From Achatina immaculata (taxonomy: Eukaryota; Mollusca; Gastropoda; Stylommatophora; Achatinidae): a DNA stretch of 64,000 nucleotides. Shown here one piece after another: positions 1-12,737 of this stretch. How positions within the stretch are numbered: position 1 is the stretch's first letter; every line of letters starts with the position of its first letter. The notes under the pieces are model-generated. The model saw nothing but the letters and a program-made list of their open reading frames with translations, did no database searches and was not told the origin of the DNA. The position numbers and the translations under genes were made by a program. The stretch lies in assembly GCA_009760885.1 (NCBI GenBank), contig CM019692.1, positions 49,629,430 to 49,693,429 of the forward strand, in the 5' to 3' direction.

Positions 1-1068
1 TGTGCAGATAATGGATTAAATATTTTTTTAAAATTATCATTTTAGTTTTTACCAATACTCATATCTGTCTGTCTGTCTGTATGCTTGCATTAAAACAATG
101 TAGAATGTTTGCGAAAGGGTAATAGTTAAGAGATGAATGGGAAAATGTTAGGCATGCGAGCTAAATTCTTCGCATTTTGAACACAACGTTCCTTTATTCG
201 TCCTTTCATGACACAATTTAATGTCATCCTGTACCAGGCACCAAGCTAACTGCCGGCAACTGATTTACTCCCCCGCCCGCAGTGGATAAACAGAATATTC
301 TATAAAAACTAGTACGATTTTTAGCATAGCTGGAAACGAGGCTCTTGAGCAGCAAAATGTTTGAACAGAAATCATGTTTGTTTAGTCTACGCAACTTCGA
401 AGCTGATCATACTTGCTCCCGTTTTAAACATGTTGCTATAAAAGCCAGCGAAGGCTGGAAGGAATGTTTTCTATGGAGTCTAAATATTTACGTTAATGAA
501 AATTTTTGCCACTTTGGTTTCAGCAATCTTCCAGAGAGACTACGAAAGCAAAGTGAAACAAGCCGCACGTGTGATCAAAATATGGATGCCTCTTCATTAA
601 AATAAAATTATTGAGGTGTAGCGAGAACTCTCCTGTTTTCAAACATTTTGAATTACCGCAGATAGTAACAAAACGTTAATGTTAATTTATTTATATTACT
701 GTGTGAGTGGACGATTGAAAACTAAGAAACAGAACGAAACTAAATTGAAATTTAAAAAAAAAGTGGGGGGGGGGGGGGGGCAATAAACAGACGTTTCTTA
801 AAAAGAAGGCAGGTTTTTAAAATGTGTGTTAACGAACTATTAAGGAAGAAATAATTATTAAAAGTTCTATACAGTGGCTTTGATTGTGTTATTATTTACA
901 GCAACTGTTTTCCTAATGTGTGTGTATATGTGTGTGTGTGTGCGTGTGGTTTGGTTAATTAAAAAAGGGGGTGTGGTGGAGGGAGGGAAGTGAAAGAATG
1001 GAAGAAGTGACAGATTGAAAGATAGAGATACAGAGATATTGAGGTACGCTAAAGCACATCAAACGGAA
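1..1068. other. No gene seen; short simple repeats
   Basis: This is AT-rich sequence with a (TCTG)n run near 61-80, a G-run at about 764-780 and a TG-rich run near 918-945. An 86-codon ORF at 345-605 has no recognisable family and is probably chance. Confidence 0.6.
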
Positions 1069-2188
1069 GTCAGAATTGTCTTTCTTGAGTTATTACGTTA
1101 AGACACACACGGCCTTAGGGAAAAGTCAGAATTGTCTTTCTTCAGTTATTACGTTAAGACACACACGGCCTTAGGGAAAAGTCAGAATTGTCTTTCTTCA
1201 GTTATTACGTTTTGATTCACACGGCCGTAGGGAAAAGTCAAAATTGTCTTTCTTCAGTTATTACGTTGAGACACACACGGCCTTAGGGAAAAGTCAGAAC
1301 TGTCTTTCTTCAGTTATTACATTGAGACACACACGACCTTAGGGAAAAGTCAGAATTGTCTTTCTTCAGTTATTACGTTAAGACACACACGGCCTTAGGG
1401 AAAAGTCATAATTGTCTTTCTTCAGTTATTACGTTAAGACACACACGGTCTTAGGGAAAAGTCAGAATTGTCTTTCTTCAGTTATTACGTTGAGACACAC
1501 ACGACCTTAGGGAAAAGTCAGAATTGTCTTTCTTCAGTTATTACGTTTTGATTCACACGGCCGTAGGGAAAAGTCAAAATTGTCTTTCTTCAGTTATTAC
1601 GTTGAGACACACACGGCCTTAGGGAAAAGTCAGAACTGTCTTTCTTGAGTTATTACGTTAAGACACACACGGTCTTAGGGAAAAGTCAAAATTGTCTTTC
1701 TTCAGTTATTACGTTGAGACACACACGACCTTAGGGAAAAGTCAGAATTGTCTTTCTTCAGTTATTACGTTTTGATTCACACGGCCGTAGGGAAAAGTCA
1801 AAATTGTCTTTCTTGAGTTATTACGTTGAGACACACACGGCCTTAGGGAAAAGTCAGAACTGTCTTTCTTGAGTTATTACGTTGAGACACACACGACCTT
1901 AGGGAAAAGTCAGAATTGTCTTTCTTCAGTTATTACGTTAAGACACACACGGCCTTAGGGAAAAGTCAAAATTGTCTTTCTTCAGTTATTACGTTGAGAC
2001 ACACACGGCCTTAGGGAAAAGTCAGAATTGTCTTTCTTCAGTTATTACGTTTTGATTCACACGGCCATAGGGAAAAGTCATAATTGTCTTTCTTGAGTTA
2101 TTACGTTGAGACACACACGGCCTTAGGAAAAAGTCAGAATTGTCTTTCTTGAATTACTACGGTGAGACATACACGGCCTTAGGAGACT
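1069..2188. repeat. 56-bp satellite, 20 units
   Basis: The array is exactly 20 x 56 bp. The unit begins GTCAGAATTGTCTTTCTTCA, continues GTTATTACGTTAAGACACAC and ends ACGGCCTTAGGGAAAA. Variant units (GTTTTGATTC type, GTTGAG type, AACTG type) recur in a fixed order, giving higher-order structure. The last unit is the most diverged. Confidence 0.97.
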
Positions 2189-3275
2189 CACAGATGCAAA
2201 ATATCTAAGACAAGGTTCTTGACTTTTTTTACTTTTATTCACACACCCCCCCCCCCCCCCCCCCCCCCGCCTCGGGTGTTAGCCGATACATCGCTCTTGG
2301 CCTGGAAGATAAAGGGGAGTTAACATGTGAAGGGAGGGCACAAAGGACCAACTGAAGAGAGTACCGAGGACTGCAATGACAAAACGAGGAACAAAAGTGT
2401 GCCTGAAAATAGTTTTTGTATCACTCTTTAAAAAACAAAAAAATGTATGTGGTGTAACTCATTGAATTTCAGTCATCTGTAGGCCACTTGCACTTCGAGG
2501 TGGATTTGACTTTGCACAGCCATGCTCCTCCAGTTGTTACTTTTAATAATGTCCGAGATATCTCCTTCCTCATATCACATTTCTGTCCACACTTCTCGTT
2601 GCTTTTTTTTTTTCCCCCTACGGTTAGGATAAAGCGTCGAGGTTCCTTAACTGCGAAATTCTCACTATAAGCTAAGAGAATTTGGATTGTCTTTTCCTCG
2701 TGTTATTGCGTAAAAGTGATGTGAGAACATCGTTTGTTATTTCAGGCGATCGAAGGTATAAGATACTTGTATTATTCCCAATTTCAATGCTCTCTCTGGC
2801 CCCCCCCCCCCTGATCTCGTATTCCGTTATCTCTTTCTCCAGTTTAAATCTTTCCTCCGGGATTAACAACTTTGGAAACCAAGGTTATTATCCTCTTACT
2901 ATTTTCTTGCTCATTTTTTTTTCTTGTTCAATCTTCCTCAATCTATTTTCTCTTCTGCCTCCACCATCTATCCCTCCTCTCCTCATATCAGAGATGTTTC
3001 TGCTGGGTTGATTGTATAAGCCAAAGGTCAAGTCTACACAATATTCAAGCAAAGTTTTCTTTCACTGCAGTTATGTGTAGCTATTTTATCATCAATACAT
3101 CTAATCTTACCATATATAATTTTGAAGCGGTTATCTTAACATTTCCAGATTTCTAATTTTTACCCGTTCACTAGTTATGGTCACAACCCTCTATTAACTG
3201 GACTAACTTTTGCCCAACTCTGGCTTTGATGACTAGCTACTGTTTGATATACCGACTATGACTCCTACAATTTTA
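2189..3275. other. No gene seen; C-run and T/C-rich tracts
   Basis: A C-run of about 25 lies at 2244-2268; the rest is T/C-rich. ORFs of 60-109 codons here are low-complexity and overlap on both strands, so I do not support them as genes. Confidence 0.6.
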
Positions 3276-3279
3276 TACT

Positions 3280-4000
3280 GTGTCACCATCATCATCATCA
3301 TCATCATTCACTCCCTTGACAGCATGGGCCACGGATAAAGGCTCTCCAGTCATCTCTGTTCTTGGAATTATTCTCTGCTTCCTTCCATGTGTATCCCTTG
3401 TCTCTGAGCACTGTCATAATTTCTCTTCTCCAAGTAGGTTTAGGTCTTCCTCTTTTCTATTTCCTTGAGGATTCCATATCAGTGCCTGTCTTGTTATGCT
3501 GGTGTCAGGTTTCCTCAGAGTGTGTCCAATCCACCTCCACTTCCTAGACATGATTTGTAGGTTTATAGGTTCTTGTCCTGCCCTTTCCCAGACCTCCTCG
3601 TTCCTGATCTTGTCCTGCCATTTAATGTTTAAAATCCTCCTAAAGCAGTAGTTCATGAATGTTTGTATCCTCTGTTGTATTGTCTTGGTCATAACCCATG
3701 TCTCTGAACCATATAGTAGGACAGTTTTTACGTTTGTATTGAAAAGCCTAAATTTGGTTCTTGTTTTGATGTTCTTAGATGACCTACAGGAGTGCTGTTT
3801 GGGAGGCAAAGTTCCGCAAGGGACATGCAAATGAATGAATGAATGAGATGACCATATTTTGTTAAGCTGGATAAATGCTGTCCTGGCCTCGGTTATTCTA
3901 GCTTTAACATCTTTTTCTGTATTTATCCACTGCTGCCTAAATATGTGAGATACTCCACTTCCTCAGTTGGCACTCCCTCAACTGCCATGAGGCTATTGCT
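3280..4000 (-). mobile_element. RTE-like LINE-B fragment, 3' end with (CAT)n tail
   Basis: The minus strand reads TKFRLFNTNVKTVLLYGSET, RRILNIKWQDKIRNEEVW and WRWIGHTLRKPD...QGNRK, the C-terminal part of RTE-type ORF2 after the reverse transcriptase. The 3' end is the (CAT)n run at 3286-3307. The reading is interrupted at 3785-3845 by a small LINE-C insertion and resumes as ARITEARTAFIQLNKIWSS. Confidence 0.85.
3785..3845 (+). mobile_element. Very short LINE-C 3' end nested in LINE-B
   Basis: About 61 bp end in ACATGCAAATGAATGAATGA and are flanked by AGATGACC at 3777-3784 and 3846-3853. Removing the insert and one repeat restores the LINE-B reading frame. Confidence 0.8.
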
Positions 4001-4043
4001 TGCACTATTACTTTTCATTATCTTTGTTTTTTTGTCTGTTAAG

Positions 4044-4258
4044 TCTGACTATGACTCATACAGTTTCATACTGTCTGACTCATACAGTTTCATACTGTCT
4101 GACTCATACAGTTTTATACTGTCTGACTCATACAGTTTCATACTGTCTGACTCATACAGTTTCATACTGTCTGACTCATACAATTTTATACTGTCTTACT
4201 CTAACTTATATAACTTTATACTGGCTCTGGCTCATATAATTGTATACTGTCTGACTCT
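4044..4258. repeat. 24-bp minisatellite
   Basis: Six clean units run from 4053 to 4196, ACTCATACAGTT followed by TCATACTGTCTG, then degenerate copies. The period is a multiple of three, so the repeat makes a long but meaningless periodic ORF. Confidence 0.93.
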
Positions 4259-4259
4259 T

Positions 4260-4721
4260 AGTAAACTTATAACTTTGCAACTTTTGGCCTTATATTCTAT
4301 TTTCCCTTCATGCTCTGACATCCAATGCAACTAAATGTGCCTGGCAGATATTCTCTGCTTTCAAAAGCAGCTTCTTACAAAAATCATGTGTCAGGTACTC
4401 ATTTGTAGAGGGTGGATCTCCAGCACACAACATGAACAAGAACATTCAGTAAATTACTGTACTAATTGTGATTCTACTACATTTCATGTTTTTCTCTAGT
4501 TGTTACTAAAGTTTCTTGTGCTTTTCTGATTAGAGTCTAAGATGTCCTTGACACAGATTTACACTGCAGAGATGGGTCTCTCTGAGGCTGTGAGCTAGGA
4601 GCTCTAGGCAGCTTATGCCATAACAAAGAACCTGGCTGGTCCTCTGTGGGCAACTAGATTTTGGAAGTCGAACAGAGGCAGGAATGTTAGTTAACAATAA
4701 CAATGTTTAGCCTGGAAGGAA

Positions 4722-4762
<41 letters not shown>

Positions 4763-5790
4763 TATATATATACAAACCTCTAACTATGTGTTAGTTGGAA
4801 AATTATTTCCACACAGGAAAGTTTTTAAAAAAAATCACCATTTATAGTCTGTTTAATCATAAATACACAAGACTATAAACCACAAGTTGCCTGATAATGA
4901 ATACATTTGGTTTTTAATTAGTGCCATGAAATTTAAAAAAAAGAAAGTTCCATGCACTAATAAAGGTTAAAAAATATAGTTTACTATGAATGATTATAAA
5001 CCAAAATAAAGATAATATTGAAATTTTATTGAAAAAGTAACCTGTAAGAGAAATGCTGCACACCAAAATAAATAACATTTTATAATAAGAAGTAAGCATT
5101 TATAATGTATGTCTTGAATATTATGCTCTGCATCAAGTTTTTGATGACATGGCCAAATTTTAGTTAAATAAGACATAACATACATTCTGTTGTTGACAAT
5201 TAATCTGAAAAAAAAAATAAAACAAAAAAAGCAACCTATGCTCACTTTCACCTTTGATATGGCACTGTGTACCAATAAACATTTTGTCAAACTGAAGAAT
5301 ACTCGGAATAACTTTACCAAATATCAAGAAACACTTGAATCCAAGAATACCCCAAAATAAATGACCTACAAACCTAAAACAAACAAGTAGGAGATTGGCA
5401 AATCACATAAAAATAGTAGTCAATACAGTAATGGACTGGAGACTCTACAGAACACATCCTGCAAAACTTGCACTCTCTACATCAGCAGTTCCCTAAACTG
5501 TGATCAGTGAACCACTTGTGCTCAACAGCTACATTATCAATTTAATAGTAAGTATATTCAAGGTTTATGGCATTGTGACACTGCACATAAAACTGGTGGC
5601 CGGCCCACAATTTATATGTAGTTGGCAAAGTGGTCCTTGGATGTCAATAGCTTGGGAACCATTGCTCTACAGAGACTTAAGAGACCAAACCTGGTTCCAG
5701 GGATGGAAGGAAAAGTTTAGGAGGCACACATGAAGAACTCCTGCTGATGACAGATGAGCATAAGAAACTGACAATAAAATAATCAGATTG
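4260..5790. other. No gene seen; AT-rich spacer with (TA)n
   Basis: This contains a (TA)n/(CA)n tract at 4722-4770 and A/T-rich sequence. ORFs of 60-108 codons here are not recognisable. Confidence 0.55.
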
Positions 5791-5799
5791 GACACAACC

Positions 5800-6020
5800 A
5801 GGGAACAAAGATGATGTCCAGTTCTGCCAGTCAGTGTGACCTACAGCTAACATGCTAGCATCACCACAGCTGACCATGACCCACTTCTGATGGCACCTCC
5901 TCTAACAGGCTGAGCCTAGCTACAGGGTGGGGAATGTTGCAGTCCCCATGGTGGTGGAGTCTGCCAAAGAAGTACTGCACATCCCCTGCTTTTTAACTCT
6001 ACTCAGAAGTATAAAAAAAA
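5800..6020 (-). repeat. Dispersed repeat family R1, copy 1
   Basis: On the minus strand it reads AAAAAGCAGGGGATGTGCAG and then ACTTCTTTGGCAGACTCCAC, which matches copies at 29455-29690 and 50545-50800. It could be a SINE or an old MITE; no internal promoter is obvious. Confidence 0.7.
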
Positions 6021-6609
6021 AAAAATTGGCCATATATTACTCCTAACCCGATATGATATATTACTCCTCAACACCTTCACTGCAATGGCTGCAAAGAACA
6101 AGCTTGCAGTTTCAGGAAAAAAAAAGGAGGATACAACTAAGATAACAACTAGAGTTCACAAAGAAAATGATAAATGGACAACCCTTCAAGTGACACAGAA
6201 ATGAAACTTCAAGACACAACTCTAAATTGCCAATGAAAAAAAAAAAAACCATGATGAGAAAAAGAGAACAGGTCAAATGAAAACCTTCTGTCTCTGAAAT
6301 GTGCTTTTGATGATAATGATGATGAACATCCAGATAAGTCTAGATCTAGTGGATGGAGAAAAACATGTTTTGGGGATGCAGATAAATGTGGAAAAGAATC
6401 ATTTATGAACATATGATGTAGACTAACGAGTTACCTTTCAGAGAAATTAAAGATTTTGTTTTCAAAGTTCTCAGGTTGAAAAACTGTTTGGGAAATCACA
6501 ACACTTGAAAAGTACCCACTGAGAAATATCACTAGAAGCTGGGCCTATATACATCCAGTGATATAAAGCTTGAGAACCATCTTAAAATAAAAGCTTAAAG
6601 TAAATAAAG
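6021..6609. other. No gene seen; A-rich spacer
   Basis: This is A-rich sequence without recognisable coding or repeat content, up to the left target-site copy AAATAAAG at 6602-6609. Confidence 0.5.
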
Positions 6610-9600
6610 GGTTTCTCCCAGGGAACAACTGTGTTAAAAGCACACTTATCTTAACATCGTGTTTGTGAGACAGGGAACATAGATCTGTTTGCTCAAAAAC
6701 TCAGACCAAATTCTGTAGCCCAGAAACCTGTAGCAATCAAAACTAATTGTAACTGTTATTTTTGTAAAATGTAATGTCAGGTTGGTGGACGGATGGGGAC
6801 ATGGAGATCTCTGGCGGGGATGAGGGAAGTCTGGTGTGAAACCAATGAATCCAGGACGTGACAAGCCTATGGGTCTTTACAACAATGGCTATCAGAACGA
6901 TGTAAACAAAACAAAGCCAGTAGACTATAGGTGGTAGTGAATGGATATCGCTGAAGCACTCATCGGATTCCTCATCTAAAAGTCAGAGTGTCTTTGTGGA
7001 ACTGTCTCAAAACTGCCTGACATGAAGAAGGGACTTAAGTACAGCCACCAGAGGCTGGAAAACAAAGTTTTGGCCAGACCAACCCTACACCACTGACTTC
7101 ATGGCAGTCTGAGCAAGACCACAGTCTGGCCTAGCAAGGAAAGGTGCTGAAGTCGGAGGTACCCAGCCAAAAGGTGCATCGCAAAAATCAGAGTAACACG
7201 CATTATCGCTAATGAAATGTCTCTATCTGCAGTATTCAAACATGGTGCTCGCCCTGTGAAGACTAACCAGGCAGGTGCAGTGCCGGGCCCCCTGCCTCGA
7301 AAGGGTCCACCCAATGCTACTGGAGGTCCTCTCAGTTCGTCTTGTGGAGTCAGGAGACATGAGAGTAGAGCTACTGGCCAAAAAAATACAACAGAAGAAA
7401 ACAGCCAAAAAGCAAGAACTTAAAATAATGCAGTGGAATGCTGAGGGTGTCAGCAGTGTTAGAGATGGCTATAGCAAAAAGGTGGAACTAGAGAACATAC
7501 TCTTTGCAAAGCAGGTAAGTATATGCTGCATACAGGAGACACACCTAACCAAAGATGCCGCCTTTAAAATCAGAGGCTACCAGTGTTTTAGATCAGACCG
7601 ACAGGACAGAAGAAAAGGAGGAGTACTCACACTTGTTAAGAATAACATCAGTGCATGTCAGGTGGGAGTATACATGGAAGGAGCAGAATATCAGAAGATC
7701 CATCTAAAAAGTAGTAATACAGACTTCCACCTCCTTAACTATTACTGTCCTAATGACCACCCACTTGCTCTAGAAACAATCCCACACAAAGAGAGACTGA
7801 TGGCCTGTGGCGATTTTAACAGCCATTCCCAGAGCTGGGGATATGACCACATAGACAAGAGAGGAGAGGAAGTTGAGAGCTGGCAGGATGATAATGGACT
7901 TCTCCTGATCAACCAGCCAATGGATCCCCCAACATTTTATTCAAGGGCTTGGCATACAACCTCAACACCAGATCTGGCATTCCACTCTCCAGATCTGAAG
8001 TGGAACATTACATGTGAAGCTCGAAAACAACTTGGAAGTAGCGACCACTGACCAGTCTTCCTGACAATAGAAAATGAACTCCTTAACACCAGTAGCGCTC
8101 TCCCCAAACGGAACTATAAAAAAGCAAACTGGACAATATACAGACATCATACAGGTATCCTGGTGGGACAGCTGTCCATAGAAGGTAATGATATTAACAG
8201 CATAGTGAAGGAATTCAATGCTTGTATCCGTCAGGCCACCAGTGAAACCATTCCCAGAGGAGCTCGTAAGGACTATAAACCATATTGGTCTAGTGAGCTG
8301 GGAAAACTCCATGATGACGTGGAAACAGCTTGAAAGCAAGCAGAAAATAGACTGTGCCAAGAACACCACAATAATTACCAACATGCTAAGGCCAAATTTC
8401 AGACAGCCAAGCTGCAAGCCAGATGGGAAAGAGAAAACAGAGTCCTTAAACTTTGAAAAGGATGGAAGAAAACTGTGGAAACTAATCAAACAGTTAAACG
8501 ATGAGAATACTGGAAGAAATACAAAGATTACACTAACTACACTAACAGAGGATGGGAAAGCTCTTACAGGTAAGCAGGCAGCAGATCACTTTGCTCGCAT
8601 GTTTGCACAAGACTGCAACATTGATATCAGAAAGAGCGTACAGTGCGCACTGACCCACAGAAAGAAGAGGAACAAGTCAGAAAAGTGGAGGTCATGGATG
8701 CACCAATCAAACGCAGCGAGTTTGACCTAGCATTTAGTAAACTGAAACCAAGGAAATCACCAGGACCAGATGGAGTGTCCAATGAAATGATCAAGAACCT
8801 GGGAATGCAACGGGAAAGCTGTTGGATATTTTCAATATGTGCTGGAGCACAGGTAAGTTACCTCAAATCTGGAAGGAAGCAAGCATAGTACCACTGCTAA
8901 AGCCAGGGAAAAATAGTGACACTGCCTCTAGCTACATGCCAATCAGTCTCACTAGCTGCCTATGCAAAACAATGCATCACTGACCTGAGGCTAAAATGGT
9001 ACATAGAAAGTGAAAACCTTCTCATTCCACAACAAGCAGTATTTAGGCAGTACTACAGAACAGAAGATCAAGTGACCTATCTCTCTCAAGAGACTGAGGA
9101 TGCATTCCAGGAGAAAAACCTTGTACTTGCAGTGTGGATAGACCTAAAGAAAGCCTTTGATAAAGTATGGAAAAAAAGGTCTGCTGTGGAAACTAAGAAA
9201 CTGCAATGTGAATGGAAGACTGTACAACTGGATAAAGTCCTATTTACACAATAGAAAAGCTAGAGTAGTAATGGATAGACACCAAAGCCAGAAAGTACTT
9301 CTGCGACACGGTGTACCACAAGGAGGAGTCCTTTCGCCTACACTATTCCTTGTATTCATTAATGACCTGGTCAAGGAACTGCCCTATGGAATCAAAGTGG
9401 CACTGCATGCAGATGATCTGGTCATGTGGTGTACAGATGAATACACAACAGTTGCTACACAGAGACTCCAAAGAGCAGCAGACATCTTGACATCATGGAC
9501 AAACAAATGGTGTGTAAGTATAAACACAGAGAAATCAAGTACCACTCTGTTCACTCTCTCATCTAAACAGAAAGCAGGTAAGATCTTTGTAAATGAAATA

Positions 9601-11080
9601 TCCTTAAGGATGGACAACCAACCCACTTACTTAGGAGTGACTCTTGACTCAAAACTGACCTAGAAGCAACACATCAACAGTGCAGAAGCAAAAGCCAGAA
9701 GAAAACTAGCCATATTAAGAAAATTGAGTGGAACCACATGGGGAGCTAGTGAAAGAATCCTCAAGAATGTATATCAGCGAAGTATTCTACCACATTTAGA
9801 ATATGGTTCAACAGCTTGGTGTACAGTATCAAACACTACGCTGCATAACCTAGACAAGGTTCAAAATCAGTCACTACAGATTATCACAGGTGCCATTAGG
9901 TCCACGCCAGTAGTAGATATGGTGAAAATAGTTGGTGTTCAAGCGCTAAAAGAGCGCAGAGACACAAAGGTCATGACCATGGGAGAGAAATTCGTCAGCT
10001 CTGTAAGCCATCCCCTGAAGGAGAGATTCAATAACGTGGCACTGAGATGGCTTAAAAGAAGCAACTTCATTCATCAGGCCAAGCGTATGCGTAAGCTGAT
10101 ACCTGACCTTCCAACTGTAATTGCTCCATTATCATCTGTTCCAGAGCATACACCATGGAAAGAAGCAGATTATACACAAATAACTATTCAGACTGAAGTG
10201 AAAGGTGTGCAGAATGGTGAGATGCAAAGCAGTCTTGTAAGATCAACAGCCACACTTAGTGTTCTAGATGATAAATATCCATGTGACACCTGGATACGTG
10301 TGTATACAGACGAATCTGCACACAATGCCATAAAGAATGGAGAGGCAGGAGCACATATTAAATATCCAAACAACACCACTGACAAGATTTCCATACCCAC
10401 TGGAAAATACTGCAACAACTATGATGCAGAAGTTAGGGCAATTATTGCTGCAGTTGAAAAACTATCAGACTCCAGAAGTGATACGTGCCCCGTAGTAATT
10501 CTCACAGATGCAAGATCAGTACTGGAAGCTCTTCAGTGCAACAAACTACCAGACCTTAAGGATGCCTTGTCAAAAACTGCCTCACAACACAGAGTCACTT
10601 TGCAGTGGATTCCCTCCCACTATGGGATACCAGCCAATGAGAAAGCTGACCATCTGGCCAAAGAGGGCTCTGAAATGGAGCAACCAGACATACCAATCAC
10701 CTATAATCAGAAGAAAAGCATGATAAAAACCTACAGGAAGCCACAAACACCACCACGTGATGACTATCACATGCTAAACAGAAAGAAACAAATCACCATT
10801 TTCCATCTCCGAACAGGACACAGCCGACTCTGAAGTTATATGTATACAAAGTTTAAGGTTGGTACTACTAATCTATGTACATGTGCCCAGGTGCCACAAA
10901 CTGTGGAACATATCCTCCAAAACTGTACCAACTATGAGACACTGAGAAATAATTACTGGCCCAGTGAAACCACTAAAGAAGATAAGCTCTACGGTTCCAT
11001 ACATGAATTACAAAAAACAGCGAAATTTATCCAAGACACAGGACTGCAGATATAGATAGAAAATGTGAAAGAAGAAGAAG
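6610..11080 (+). mobile_element. Nearly full-length I/Nimb-like LINE (LINE-A) with RNase H
   Basis: The element is flanked by AAATAAAG (6602-6609 and 11081-11088) and ends in a (GAA)n tail. In order: about 600 bp of 5' non-coding region; an AP endonuclease with KIMQWNAEGVSS, CIQETHL, CGDFNSHSQSWG and SSDH (7425-8048); reverse transcriptase with KSPGPDGVSNEMI, IDLKKAFDKVW, GVPQGGVLSP and LHADDLVMW (about 8720-9660); RNase H with [24 protein letters not shown] and [18 protein letters not shown] (about 10290-10660); and a C-terminal [17 protein letters not shown] segment. Several stops and frameshifts, for example after SSDH, at 9661 and at 10831, make it inactive. RNase H plus the APE endonuclease place it in the I superfamily; Nimb clade is my inference. 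Confidence 0.9.
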
Positions 11081-11119
11081 AAATAAAGAGTTACAAGATC
11101 AAGCTGATAACACTGTTAA

Positions 11120-12119
11120 CCCTTTTTGCTGCGACAGACACATTTAGACATTCTGCTGTATTGCTGTCAAGGACATCTTAATACATTTCAAGATTTTGCA
11201 CCTCTGGTGCTAACGTGTTCTGCGTTCTACTAGTTGCTGTTTAAACTACTACACCATTCAACAATGGTGGAATCACAGTAAATATTTTTAGTTATGTATG
11301 GCCTAGTTTCAGTAAGTGGGACTTGTCAACGATTCGGTACTAATGTCATTTTTGCCTCGTGAGAAAGGAGAGGTTATCAGTTCTGTACACATGTTTTGTG
11401 CGTTCCAGCATTCATCATACATTATGCACTGCACTGGAATTTTGTGGTCGTGTTGCATTTAGTATATTATAAAATATTTCTCATATCATGGCTTAGGAAC
11501 AAATTTATATAGAAACTCCTAGAATTTGTTACAAACGGTGTTAGTGAAGATGAAATTGAAATAATAATGAACAAGATAACCAATGCACTTATGCCCAGGC
11601 ATGAACATCAACTGGGGATGAAAATAATTAAAAAGTTGAAAGTTTCTAAAAAAATTCTTTGCTTCGATCACCTATCTTTAGTGGAATTATATTCTAGTAA
11701 AGTTTTTTAAAATTACTTTTGAGAATGTTGCATTTCTCAGACTATGGCACTGATGCCTGAGATGATAACTTTTCTATGTGCCATCAAAAGAAGCATCAAC
11801 ACCAAAGAAAAAAGACCCATTGAGAAAGTGTGCCCTGTGTGAAAAAAATAAAAGACGACAGGAAATGAGATCATGACCAAAGACTGTGATGTCACACTAT
11901 GTGTGATGTTTTGGAACATTTCACACATAAAAACATTACTGAAGAAAATTTTTTTCTCTTTTTTTAATTATGTGACATGAATTGGGAAAAAATAAACTGA
12001 GATAAATCTCGGATTTTCAGATGACATAAAAAAGTATTCAGTACCAGGGGAAAGCACTCTCGTGGAAGTATGTAGCACAGTGGGTTACAGCATGGGAAGT
12101 GAATGTAGCAAAAAAAAGG
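11120..12119 (+). mobile_element. piggyBac-like relic with transposase C-terminal fragment
   Basis: TTAA at 11116-11119 and at 12120-12123 bound a 1000-bp segment. Its ends are inverted: TTAACCCTTTTTGCTGCG on the left, TTAACCTTTTTTTTGCTAC read from the right. Inside at about 11774-11930 are PLRKCALCEKNKRRQEMR and, after a frame break, TKDCDVTLCV, the cysteine-rich C-terminal domain of piggyBac transposases. The rest of the transposase is not recognisable. Confidence 0.65.
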
Positions 12120-12123
12120 TTAA

Positions 12124-12734
12124 AGATCAAAGATATCATGCAAATACAAACAGTAAGATAAGAAGTGGCTCATATCTAAAAAGTTTTTAACTGCTACCAA
12201 CTATATTTATCCTATTCGCTCCTCTTAATTTATCTGAATTTTTTTTCAGCTCCATTAAAATATCCATGATTTTTTTTAAAAATTTGAATTTTAATTCCCA
12301 GTTGCCCTGTAAACTGATTTCTAATGGGAAGTTTGGTCCCAGAAACCAGCCATGAAATAAAATATGTGTTTATTTAGCTGCATGTCTTGGGGCAGATACA
12401 AGAGTGAGTAAATATAATTACAAGTTATGGCACAGAATTTTCCTCAGTTATACTGATTTTCTCAAACCTGTGGGCATGCATGAAAAGATGGGTCAATGCT
12501 CTCCCAGCCAGAAACAATGCCAGGTTTGGCAGCTGTGCCAAGTCTGTCATGAATCTCCATCAAGGCAGGGATCATATTCGTCTATGGACCTCATTTAACA
12601 GTTTTGTCATCATCTGTTTATGCAGTACTTTAAGAAAGCAAAACTGCACTTATCAGTCCTGGAATTTGAATACATAAGTCCTCTAATGAAGCAATTCTGG
12701 ATCAAAGAAGCAATTATATTAGTAATCAGCCAGT
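12124..12734. other. No gene seen
   Basis: This is AT-rich sequence with no recognisable coding region downstream of hexokinase. Confidence 0.5.
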
Positions 12735-12737
12735 CAT

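Noticed and set aside
1069..2188. CRISPR-like array
   Set aside because: Units are contiguous 56-bp repeats without unique spacers, in a eukaryotic genome.
2682..3011. 109-codon ORF rich in Leu, Ser and Phe
   Set aside because: T/C-rich low complexity with overlapping ORFs on both strands and no family resemblance.
3945..4334. 129-codon ORF with DSYSFILS repeats
   Set aside because: It is the translation of a 24-bp minisatellite, whose period is a multiple of three.
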